Below are positions 9,124-14,328 of a DNA stretch of 14,328 bases, piece after piece; position 1 is the stretch's first letter, and each line of letters opens with the position of its first letter. The position numbers and the translations under genes are program-made. The DNA lies in the NCBI GenBank assembly GCA_937895315.1, contig CALAWM010000100.1, positions 1 to 14,328 on the forward strand. Reading direction: 5' to 3'. Source of the stretch: an uncultured Caryophanales bacterium. Lineage in GTDB: Bacteria > Bacillota_I > Bacilli_A > RFN20 > CAG-826. Under the pieces are notes generated by a model, which saw only the letters and a list, made by a program, of their open reading frames with translations, made no database searches and was not told the DNA's origin.

Positions 9124-9957
9124 ATGGCAATTAGAAAATATAAACCGACAACTCCCTCACGTCGGGCTATGACAAACTCAACGTTTGAACAAATTACCAA
9201 AACGACCCCTGAAAAAAGTCTCTTAGTCGAACTTAAGAAAACAGGCGGCCGGAACAACATGGGTAAAATCACCACCCGGCATATCGGTGGTGGCCACAAA
9301 CGGAAATATCGTGTCATCGACTTCAAACGGAATAAAGATGGTGTCGTAGGCACTGTCGCCGCGGTCGAATACGATCCAAACCGTAACGCAAACATCGCCC
9401 TCATCCATTACGTTGATGGCGAAAAACGTTACATCTTACACCCCCAAACCTTAGCAGTAGGCGCGAAAGTCGTCTCTGGCGATAACGTCGACATCCAAGT
9501 CGGAAACGCGATGCCCTTAGAAAACATTCCAGAAGGTACTGTTGTCCACAACGTCGAATTATCTCCTGGTAAAGGCGGACAAATCGCCCGCGCTGCTGGT
9601 ACAAGCGTACAAGTATTAGGACGTGAAGGCAAATACGCCATCTTACGTCTTCAATCCGGTGAAGTTCGCAAAATCTTACTAACATGCCGCGCGACAATCG
9701 GGGCGGTTGGTAACGAAGACTTCAACTTAATCAACTTAGGTAAAGCTGGAAAAAGCCGCTGGAAAGGCGTTCGCCCAACAGTTCGTGGCTCGGTCATGAA
9801 CCCAGTTGATCACCCACACGGTGGTGGTGAAGGTAAATCACCAATTGGTAAAGACGCTCCAAGAACCCCATGGGGTAAACGCGCTCTTGGTGTAAAAACC
9901 CGGAAAACAAATAAAAAATCGACACAATTAATTATTCGTCGTCGGAAACAAAAATAA
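9124..9957 (+). CDS. rplB: 50S ribosomal protein L2
   Basis: L2 is one of the most conserved large-subunit proteins, needed for subunit joining and an active peptidyl transferase centre. The 277-residue protein is full length. It opens with [14 protein letters not shown] and contains [28 protein letters not shown] (about 40-67), the [16 protein letters not shown] strand pair, the [27 protein letters not shown] segment, and the catalytically important loop [14 protein letters not shown] with HPHGGG at residues 230-235. It ends with the basic LIIRRRKQK tail. The ribosome binding site is AAGGAG (9111-9116). It is 13 nt from rpsS. Confidence 0.98.
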   Translation: MAIRKYKPTTPSRRAMTNSTFEQITKTTPEKSLLVELKKTGGRNNMGKITTRHIGGGHKRKYRVIDFKRNKDGVVGTVAAVEYDPNRNANIALIHYVDGEKRYILHPQTLAVGAKVVSGDNVDIQVGNAMPLENIPEGTVVHNVELSPGKGGQIARAAGTSVQVLGREGKYAILRLQSGEVRKILLTCRATIGAVGNEDFNLINLGKAGKSRWKGVRPTVRGSVMNPVDHPHGGGEGKSPIGKDAPRTPWGKRALGVKTRKTNKKSTQLIIRRRKQK

Positions 9958-9970
9958 GGAGTGAGGAAAA

Positions 9971-10270
9971 ATGGCAAGAAGTTTGAAAAAAGGTCCATTC
10001 GCAGATGAACATCTCTTAAAAAAAGTGGACGCCCTCAATAAAGTCAATAAAAAACAAATTCTTAAAACTTGGTCACGCAGATCCACCATCTTCCCATCCT
10101 TCGTCGGTCACACCTTCGCAGTGTATAACGGCAAGGAACACATTACAGTGTATGTGACTGAAGATATGGTCGGCCACAAGTTAGGCGAATTCGCCCCGAC
10201 CAGAACTTACAAAGGACATACCGGTCACACGGCAGAAGATAAAGCCGCCGCGGCCCAAAAGAAACGGTAG
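9971..10270 (+). CDS. rpsS: 30S ribosomal protein S19
   Basis: S19 lies in the small-subunit head, contacts S13 and reaches towards the A- and P-site tRNAs. The family pattern is complete: [19 protein letters not shown] at the start, [52 protein letters not shown] in the core, here listed by the [18 protein letters not shown] and [11 protein letters not shown] blocks. At 99 residues it is slightly long, due to an Ala/Lys tail ([12 protein letters not shown]). AAGGAG at 9956-9961 overlaps the rplB stop and serves as its ribosome binding site. Its TAG stop is 7 nt before rplV. Confidence 0.98.
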   Translation: MARSLKKGPFADEHLLKKVDALNKVNKKQILKTWSRRSTIFPSFVGHTFAVYNGKEHITVYVTEDMVGHKLGEFAPTRTYKGHTGHTAEDKAAAAQKKR

Positions 10271-10277
10271 GTAATGT

Positions 10278-10604
10278 ATGGCAAGAGTTAGTAAACCAAA
10301 AACAACAGCAAAAAAGGTCGAAGCACCAAAACCTGTTAAAGAAAAACCAGTCGTTACCGAAGCCCGCGCGATTAGTAGAAGCGTAGGCGTTACCCCACGG
10401 AAAATGCGCTTAGTCGCCGACATCGTGCGCGGTAAAAATGTTAGTGATGCCGTAGCCTTATTACTCAATGTGAATAAAGCTGCCAGCGTCCCGCTTCGTA
10501 AAACCATCGAAAGTGCGGCCGCTAACGCCATCAACAACCACGGATTCAAAGAAGAAGCGCTCTACATCAGCGAACTGCAAATCAATGATTCCATCAAAAT
10601 GTAA
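10278..10604 (+). CDS. rplV: 50S ribosomal protein L22, interrupted by an in-frame TAA
   Basis: L22 binds 23S rRNA across several domains and sends a beta-hairpin into the peptide exit tunnel. The open part gives 108 residues: a Lys/Pro/Ala-rich N-terminal extension of about 28, then the core from EARAISRSVGVTPRKMRLVADIVRGK to ISELQINDSIKM. It ends at TAA (10602-10604), exactly where relatives continue Met-Lys-Arg in the tunnel hairpin; the expected Lys codon AAA differs by one base. The frame stays open afterwards and encodes the conserved C-terminus (next entry). If the stop is real, the product lacks the hairpin's return strand and the last beta-strand. If it is a sequence error, the protein has 137 residues. 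The start follows a modest GGTAGGT site (10266-10272) by 5 nt. Confidence 0.93.
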   Translation: MARVSKPKTTAKKVEAPKPVKEKPVVTEARAISRSVGVTPRKMRLVADIVRGKNVSDAVALLLNVNKAASVPLRKTIESAAANAINNHGFKEEALYISELQINDSIKM

Positions 10605-10691
10605 AGATATCGCCCCCGCGCTAAAGGAAGCGCCGCCGGCATTATCAAACGGACGAGCACCATCGTCGTCAAAGTAAAAGAAAGAGCGTAA
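10605..10691 (+). pseudogene. rplV: orphaned C-terminal part of rplV, same frame, after the internal stop
   Basis: Directly after the TAA, in the same frame, 28 codons read RYRPRAKGSAAGIIKRTST followed by IVVKVKERA and a TAA at 10689-10691. This is plainly the L22 C-terminus: RxRPRAKG is the tunnel hairpin, IxKRTSxI the return strand and the VVVK-like end the final strand. There is no start codon or ribosome binding site within it, so it could not be made on its own except by readthrough or inefficient reinitiation. The lack of further damage means the disruption is recent, or an artefact of sequencing or assembly. A frameshift does not explain it, since the frame is unchanged on both sides. 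Confidence 0.93.
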
Positions 10692-10704
10692 AGGAGGAAA
10701 AGTA

Positions 10705-11370
10705 ATGGGACAAAAAGTTAATCCAAACGGACTAAGATATGGCGTCTACCGCAACTGGAATAGTCGCTGGTTCGCCAAAAACAAAGATTTCGCTACCTTC
10801 CTTCATGAAGATATTAAGATTCGGGAATTTCTTACCACCGAACTTAAAGAAGCACTCTTAAGCCATGTGGAAATTGAACGCATTAATACCTTCGAAAGTG
10901 GTTATAGTGTTGTCGTCAGTGTCCACGTTGCCCGTGTTGGGGTCGTCATTGGCCAACAAGGTGAACGCGTTAAAGCCTTAACTACCCGTTTAGCGGCACT
11001 CGTCAAAACTGGTGACTTAAAACTTAACGTCGTTGAAGTTAAAAACCCTGATCTAAACGCCAGCCTTGTCGCTCAAGACATCGCCAAACAATTAGAACAA
11101 AGAGGTTCCTTCCGTATCGTGCAAAAAAGAACAATTCAAAGAGTTCGTCGCGCCGGTGCCAAAGGAATTAAAACATTAGTAGGCGGCCGCTTAAACGGTG
11201 CCGAAATTGCTCGCCGTGAAGGTTATAAAGAAGGAATTATTCCGCTACATACCTTACGGAGTGATATTGATTACGCCCACGCCGAAGCCCACACCACATA
11301 CGGACGCCTTGGTGTCAAAGTGTGGATTTGCCGCGGCGAATACGACTTAAATAAGGAAAGGGGAGAATAA
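10705..11370 (+). CDS. rpsC: 30S ribosomal protein S3
   Basis: S3 lines the mRNA entry channel and contributes to helicase activity of the 30S head. The 221-residue protein is full length: [24 protein letters not shown] at the start, a KH domain with the [11 protein letters not shown] turn (GQQG in the GXXG position, about residues 84-94), and the C-terminal domain with [45 protein letters not shown], named by its [12 protein letters not shown] and [13 protein letters not shown] blocks, then [16 protein letters not shown] strong AAGGAGG (10691-10697) overlaps the last stop of the rplV remnant and lies 7 nt from the ATG. This placement argues that rplV originally ended at 10691. Confidence 0.98.
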   Translation: MGQKVNPNGLRYGVYRNWNSRWFAKNKDFATFLHEDIKIREFLTTELKEALLSHVEIERINTFESGYSVVVSVHVARVGVVIGQQGERVKALTTRLAALVKTGDLKLNVVEVKNPDLNASLVAQDIAKQLEQRGSFRIVQKRTIQRVRRAGAKGIKTLVGGRLNGAEIARREGYKEGIIPLHTLRSDIDYAHAEAHTTYGRLGVKVWICRGEYDLNKERGE

Positions 11371-11372
11371 TT

Positions 11373-11789
11373 ATGTTACAACCAAAACGTACTAAATATC
11401 GTCGTCCCCAACGCTTAAGTTATGAAGGACTTACCAAAGGTGGGGCAAACGTCGACTTTGGTGAATTCGGCCTTCAAGCTTTAGAAGGTGCCTACATCAC
11501 CAACCGGCAAATCGAAAGTGCCCGTATCGTGCTTGCTAGTTACACCAAACGGGTTGGTAAAATCTGGATCAGAATTTACCCCCACTTAGCTAAAACCAAA
11601 AAACCAGCCGAAGTTCGGATGGGTAGTGGTAAAGGTAGTCCAGAAGCATGGGTTGCCGTCGTCAAGAAAAATCGCATCATGTTTGAAATCGGTGGAGTTA
11701 AAGAAGAAATCGCCAGAGAAGCATTACGCTTAGCAGGCTTCAAACTCCCAATCAAAACAAGAGTTGTCCAAAAAGGTAAGGAGGAATAA
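11373..11789 (+). CDS. rplP: 50S ribosomal protein L16
   Basis: L16 is a late-assembling protein near the A-site and central protuberance that helps position aminoacyl-tRNA. The 138 residues match the family length. Seen in order are [14 protein letters not shown], the [24 protein letters not shown] block (about 27-50), [36 protein letters not shown] (about 63-98, with the functional loop [10 protein letters not shown]) and the [19 protein letters not shown] end. The ATG lies 2 nt after the rpsC stop; GGAAAGGGGAG inside the end of rpsC is the ribosome binding site, so the pair is tightly coupled. Confidence 0.98.
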   Translation: MLQPKRTKYRRPQRLSYEGLTKGGANVDFGEFGLQALEGAYITNRQIESARIVLASYTKRVGKIWIRIYPHLAKTKKPAEVRMGSGKGSPEAWVAVVKKNRIMFEIGGVKEEIAREALRLAGFKLPIKTRVVQKGKEE

Positions 11790-11791
11790 GC

Positions 11792-11989
11792 ATGAAAATT
11801 AAAGATATTCGCGCCTTAAGTGTGAATGAGCTAAACGATAAAGTTTATGCCTTAAAAGAAGAATTATTCCACTTACGTCGTAAACAAGCCGTGGGCCAAC
11901 TTGAAAATGGTTCACAAATTACTAGAGTTCGTAAAGATATCGCCCGCGTATATACAGTATTACGCGAACGTGAACTCGGGATTAAATAA
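11792..11989 (+). CDS. rpmC: 50S ribosomal protein L29
   Basis: L29 is a small helical-hairpin protein beside L23 at the tunnel exit. The 65 residues have the standard form: [61 protein letters not shown], marked by the [18 protein letters not shown] and [14 protein letters not shown] blocks. Two long amphipathic helices make up most of the chain. AAGGAGG (11778-11784) inside the end of rplP serves as its ribosome binding site, 7 nt from the ATG. It is 2 nt after rplP. Confidence 0.97.
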   Translation: MKIKDIRALSVNELNDKVYALKEELFHLRRKQAVGQLENGSQITRVRKDIARVYTVLRERELGIK

Positions 11990-12003
11990 GGAGCACTAAG
12001 AAT

Positions 12004-12306
12004 ATGGAAACAAATAGACAAACACGCGCCGTCTTCGACGGAGTCGTCATCAGCGCTAAAATGGATAAAACAATTACCGTCTTAGTCGAAACTTATAAAA
12101 GACACCCAAAATATGGCAAACGCGTCAAATATCGTAAAAAATATTACGCTCATGATGAAACCAACGTCGCCAAAGAAGGAGACATTGTCCGCATCATGGC
12201 TGCTCGCCCACTTAGTGCTACCAAACGTTGGCGCTTAGTGAAAGTGTTAGCCCTTGCCGAACTCACCCTTGAAGATATTCAAGAAGAAACAGCGAAGGAG
12301 GAGTAG
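12004..12306 (+). CDS. rpsQ: 30S ribosomal protein S17
   Basis: S17 is a primary 16S rRNA-binding protein with an OB fold. The 100 residues contain [40 protein letters not shown] (about 14-53, listed by the [15 protein letters not shown] and KKYYAHDE blocks) and [21 protein letters not shown] (about 62-82). The family is usually about 85 residues, so it carries an acidic tail of roughly 15 ([15 protein letters not shown]). AAGGAG at 11988-11993 overlaps the rpmC stop and lies 10 nt upstream of the ATG. Its TAG stop is just before the rplN ATG, and the rplN ribosome binding site is inside its last codons. Confidence 0.97.
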   Translation: METNRQTRAVFDGVVISAKMDKTITVLVETYKRHPKYGKRVKYRKKYYAHDETNVAKEGDIVRIMAARPLSATKRWRLVKVLALAELTLEDIQEETAKEE

Positions 12307-12307
12307 T

Positions 12308-12682
12308 ATGATTCAAGTAGAAACAAACGTCATCGTCGCCGACAATAGCGGTGCTCGCTTAGGACGCGTCATCCGCCTCTATGGTGGTAGTGTCCGGCGC
12401 ACAAGTACAATCGGAGATGTTGTCTTAATCGCTGTCAAACAAGCAACCCCAAACTCGAAAGTTAAAAAAGGCGACATGGCCAAAGCCATCATCGTCCGCA
12501 CCAAAAAAGGCGTCTTACGCAGTGATGGTAGCAAAATTAGCTTCGATGATAACGCTGTCGTCATTATTAATAACGATGGCAACATGATTGGAACCCGGGT
12601 CTTCGGGCCAGTCGCTCGCGAATTACGTGAAAAAGGTGAAGGCGCAATGAAAATTGTCTCGCTTGCACCGGAAGTATTATAG
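12308..12682 (+). CDS. rplN: 50S ribosomal protein L14
   Basis: L14 lies at the subunit interface and binds L19 and the 16S rRNA bridge; it is also the target of the silencing factor RsfS. The 124 residues begin [27 protein letters not shown] and continue with [44 protein letters not shown] [30 protein letters not shown], and end [10 protein letters not shown]. The start at 12308 is chosen over an in-frame ATG at 12254, because MIQVETN is the family N-terminus and a perfect AAGGAGG (12295-12301) is 6 nt upstream; the longer version would run 53 nt into rpsQ. Its TAG stop forms part of the AGGAGG site for rplX. Confidence 0.97.
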   Translation: MIQVETNVIVADNSGARLGRVIRLYGGSVRRTSTIGDVVLIAVKQATPNSKVKKGDMAKAIIVRTKKGVLRSDGSKISFDDNAVVIINNDGNMIGTRVFGPVARELREKGEGAMKIVSLAPEVL

Positions 12683-12694
12683 GAGGCACCCAGT

Positions 12695-13003
12695 ATGTTA
12701 ATTAAAAAAGGTGATAAAGTCATCGTCATTACGGGCGCGGACAAAGGAAAAACCGGAGTCGTCCAACGGGCGTATCCAAAACTTGAAAAAGTCGTGGTCG
12801 AAGGTGTCAACGTTAAGAAAAAACACAAGAAACCAACGCAAAACAACCCAGAAGGAAGCATCTTAGAGGTCTACGCACCAATTCACGTTAGTAACGTTGC
12901 CCTCATCGATCCAAAAACGAAGAAAGCAACCCGGGTTGGTATTAAAGAAGTGAAAGGTCAAAAAGTTCGCTACGCTAAAAAAAGTGGCGAAGTAATTAAA
13001 TAG
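12695..13003 (+). CDS. rplX: 50S ribosomal protein L24
   Basis: L24 is one of two proteins that start large-subunit assembly, binding the 5' end of 23S rRNA. The 102-residue protein has the KOW motif at the N-terminus ([26 protein letters not shown], about residues 4-29), then [41 protein letters not shown] (about 33-73, listed by the [25 protein letters not shown] blocks) and [22 protein letters not shown]. Its length is normal. AGGAGG at 12681-12686 overlaps the rplN stop and is 8 nt from the ATG. Confidence 0.97.
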   Translation: MLIKKGDKVIVITGADKGKTGVVQRAYPKLEKVVVEGVNVKKKHKKPTQNNPEGSILEVYAPIHVSNVALIDPKTKKATRVGIKEVKGQKVRYAKKSGEVIK

Positions 13004-13013
13004 GAGGGGCATC

Positions 13014-13838
13014 ATGGCTGAAGAAAAAGCAAAAAAAGCAGTAGCAAAAGAAACTGATGCTACCACCAAAAAGGCGCCGGCCAAAAAAGCGGCACCGAAA
13101 AAAGAAGTGACCGAAAAGGTTGAAGAAACTGCACCTAAAACTGCGAAGAAAACAACCGCTAAAAAGGAAACCGCTCCGGAAGTAAAAGAAGTGGCGGCTC
13201 CTAAAAAAGAAGCAGTGAAAGAAGTCACTAAAGAAAAAGAAGTCAAAAAAGAAGTTAAAAAAGCTAAAGAAGCATATAAACACACCAAAAAAGCTTCAAA
13301 CAACCGCGTCGTAAAACATTACGAAGAAGTTGTTGTCAAAGCCTTAATGGAAAAATTCAAATATACTTCCGTCATGCAAGTCCCAAAACTTAATAAAATT
13401 GTTATCAACATGGGCGTTGGCGACGCGACTGGTAACGCTAAGTTACTTGAAGACGCCGTCAAAGAATTAACTTTAATTGCTGGTCAAAAACCAGTCATCA
13501 CCCTTGCCAAGAAAAGTGAAGCGAGCTTCAAACTTCGGGAAGGTCAAGCCATCGGAACTAAAGTTGACTTACGTGGTGAAAGAATGTATGACTTCTTCGA
13601 AAAGTTAATAAGTATCGCGCTCCCACGTGTGCGTGACTTCCGCGGAGTGAGCAAAAACTCCTTCGACGGACATGGTAACTACACCCTTGGGGTTAAAGAA
13701 CAATTAATCTTCGCGGAAATTGACTTTGATCTCATTAATAAAATTCGCGGTATGGACGTAGTCATTGTTACAACCGCCAAAACGGATGCCGAAGCTTACG
13801 AATTACTAAGCTTACTCGGAATGCCGTTTCAACGCTAA
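13014..13838 (+). CDS. rplE: 50S ribosomal protein L5 with a long Lys-rich N-terminal extension
   Basis: L5 sits in the central protuberance, binds 5S rRNA with L18 and touches the P-site tRNA. The core is complete from about residue 95: [98 protein letters not shown] and [22 protein letters not shown], named here by the [27 protein letters not shown] and [10 protein letters not shown] blocks. The total of 274 residues is about 95 more than the usual 179. The first ~92 are low-complexity Lys, Ala, Glu and Thr with APKKE/AKKxT-type repeats and no predicted fold. The start is firm: a strong AGGAGGGG (13002-13009) overlaps the rplX stop and no Met occurs between residue 1 and the core. Confidence 0.96.
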   Translation: MAEEKAKKAVAKETDATTKKAPAKKAAPKKEVTEKVEETAPKTAKKTTAKKETAPEVKEVAAPKKEAVKEVTKEKEVKKEVKKAKEAYKHTKKASNNRVVKHYEEVVVKALMEKFKYTSVMQVPKLNKIVINMGVGDATGNAKLLEDAVKELTLIAGQKPVITLAKKSEASFKLREGQAIGTKVDLRGERMYDFFEKLISIALPRVRDFRGVSKNSFDGHGNYTLGVKEQLIFAEIDFDLINKIRGMDVVIVTTAKTDAEAYELLSLLGMPFQR

Positions 13839-13847
13839 GGAGGGAAT

Positions 13848-14033
13848 ATGGCAAAAACTAGTAAAAAAGTAGCGCAACAAAGAACGCCTAAATTCAAAGT
13901 TAGAGCGTATAGTCGCTGTGCAAGATGTGGTCGTCCACATAGTGTCTACAAAAAGTTTGGCGTATGCCGTATCTGCTTACGCGAACTTGCCTATAATGGC
14001 GAAATTCCTGGCATGAAAAAGGCCAGCTGGTAA
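13848..14033 (+). CDS. rpsZ: 30S ribosomal protein S14, zinc-binding type Z
   Basis: S14 is a late-assembling protein of the 30S head near S3 and S10. The 61-residue form with two CXXC pairs is the zinc-binding version: Cys24 and Cys27 in [19 protein letters not shown], and Cys40 and Cys43 in [24 protein letters not shown], which ends in the canonical KKASW. Keeping the zinc version at the spc-operon site is typical of Bacillota. The N-terminus [23 protein letters not shown] is slightly altered from the usual MAKKSMIAKQ-type start but of normal length. AAGGAGG (13837-13843) overlaps the rplE stop. Confidence 0.97.
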   Translation: MAKTSKKVAQQRTPKFKVRAYSRCARCGRPHSVYKKFGVCRICLRELAYNGEIPGMKKASW

Positions 14034-14047
14034 GGAGGAGCAACAAT

Positions 14048-14328
14048 ATGAGTATGACAGATCCAATTGCAGATATGCTTACAAGAATTCGCAATGCAAA
14101 TGCCTTAAATCACGAAGCTGTTGCAATGCCGAGCAATAAAAGTAAAGTCCAAATCGCGAAGATTTTAAAAGAAGAAGGTTTCATCGTTGATTACGTCGTC
14201 AGTGGCGATGTGAAAAAAGTTTTAACCTTAGTCTTAAAATATGGACCAAAAGGTGAAAAAGTAATTTCTGGTTTAAAAAGAATTTCAAAACCTGGATTAC
14301 GGGTTACCACGACAAGCGATAAATTACC
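14048..14328 (+). CDS. rpsH: 30S ribosomal protein S8 (3'-truncated by the window)
   Basis: S8 binds the central domain of 16S rRNA and, in some bacteria, represses the spc operon at the L5 site. The 93 complete codons present show the family N-terminus [19 protein letters not shown], then [24 protein letters not shown] and the [12 protein letters not shown] motif, with the window ending soon after. The C-terminal RNA-binding part is outside the window. The start at 14048 is favoured over the in-frame ATG two codons later (14054) by its 9-nt spacing from AGGAGG (14033-14038), though the inner ATG gives the commoner MTDPIADML start. Confidence 0.95.
   Translation, partial: MSMTDPIADMLTRIRNANALNHEAVAMPSNKSKVQIAKILKEEGFIVDYVVSGDVKKVLTLVLKYGPKGEKVISGLKRISKPGLRVTTTSDKL

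Noticed and set aside
10602-10604. Reassigned TAA codon or frameshift as explanation for the rplV stop
   Set aside because: TAA ends many genes here at conserved C-termini (for example tgt, queA, rpsC), so it is a stop. The reading frame is unchanged across it, so no frameshift is involved.
12254-12307. Longer N-terminus for rplN starting at 12254
   Set aside because: The added residues overlap rpsQ and are not like L14. The ATG at 12308 has a perfect AAGGAGG and gives the family start MIQVETN.
12379-12861. Long antisense open frames opposite rplN/rplX and opposite rplE (12863-13303)
   Set aside because: They lack ribosome binding sites, have the composition expected for shadows of Lys-rich genes and cross several well-supported plus-strand genes.

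Overview
The window is a gene-dense, entirely plus-strand stretch of a bacterial chromosome. The organism looks like a member of the Bacillota, probably class Bacilli near the Mollicutes/Erysipelotrichia side. The evidence is an AT-rich sequence with strong AGGAGG ribosome binding sites, a GatB of the Bacilli type (the SVIDMAFPG segment in place of the Cys-containing version), a zinc-type S14, a GatA whose motifs resemble those of Mollicutes, and lysine/alanine-rich tails on several ribosomal proteins. The code appears standard: ligA ends in TGA, Trp is read from TGG, and TAA, TAG and TGA all end genes. Taxonomy is inferred from recalled family features, not from a search.

Region 1 (1-3400) holds the 3' end of ligA (NAD-dependent DNA ligase, BRCT domain) followed by gatC-gatA-gatB, the three subunits of the amidotransferase that makes Gln-tRNA(Gln) and/or Asn-tRNA(Asn).

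Region 2 (3401-6765) is a compact queuosine-salvage operon, queT-tgt-queA-queH, with every gene overlapping the next. It is headed by a sequence that folds as a textbook class I preQ1 riboswitch (about 3407-3442), whose pseudoknot covers the queT ribosome binding site. Together the genes import preQ1, insert it in tRNA, and convert it through epoxyqueuosine to queuosine. A GCAA-tetraloop intrinsic terminator (6813-6837) closes the unit.

Region 3 (6766-7093) is the only long gap. It holds the terminator, an imperfect 22-nt direct repeat around it, a near-consensus sigma-A promoter (TTGACA, 17 nt, TATTAT) and a structured leader of about 124 nt.

Region 4 (7094-14328) is the S10-spc ribosomal protein cluster in the conserved order rpsJ, rplC, rplD, rplW, rplB, rpsS, rplV, rpsC, rplP, rpmC, rpsQ, rplN, rplX, rplE, rpsZ, rpsH (rpsH cut by the window end).

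The most striking feature is an in-frame TAA inside rplV (L22), where relatives have the Lys of the Met-Lys-Arg tip of the exit-tunnel hairpin. The conserved C-terminus continues in the same frame after it, so this is either a sequence error or a real nonsense change in an essential gene. Also unusual is a roughly 92-residue lysine-rich N-terminal extension on L5. I saw no mobile element, CRISPR array, tRNA or rRNA gene, and no wholly new system.
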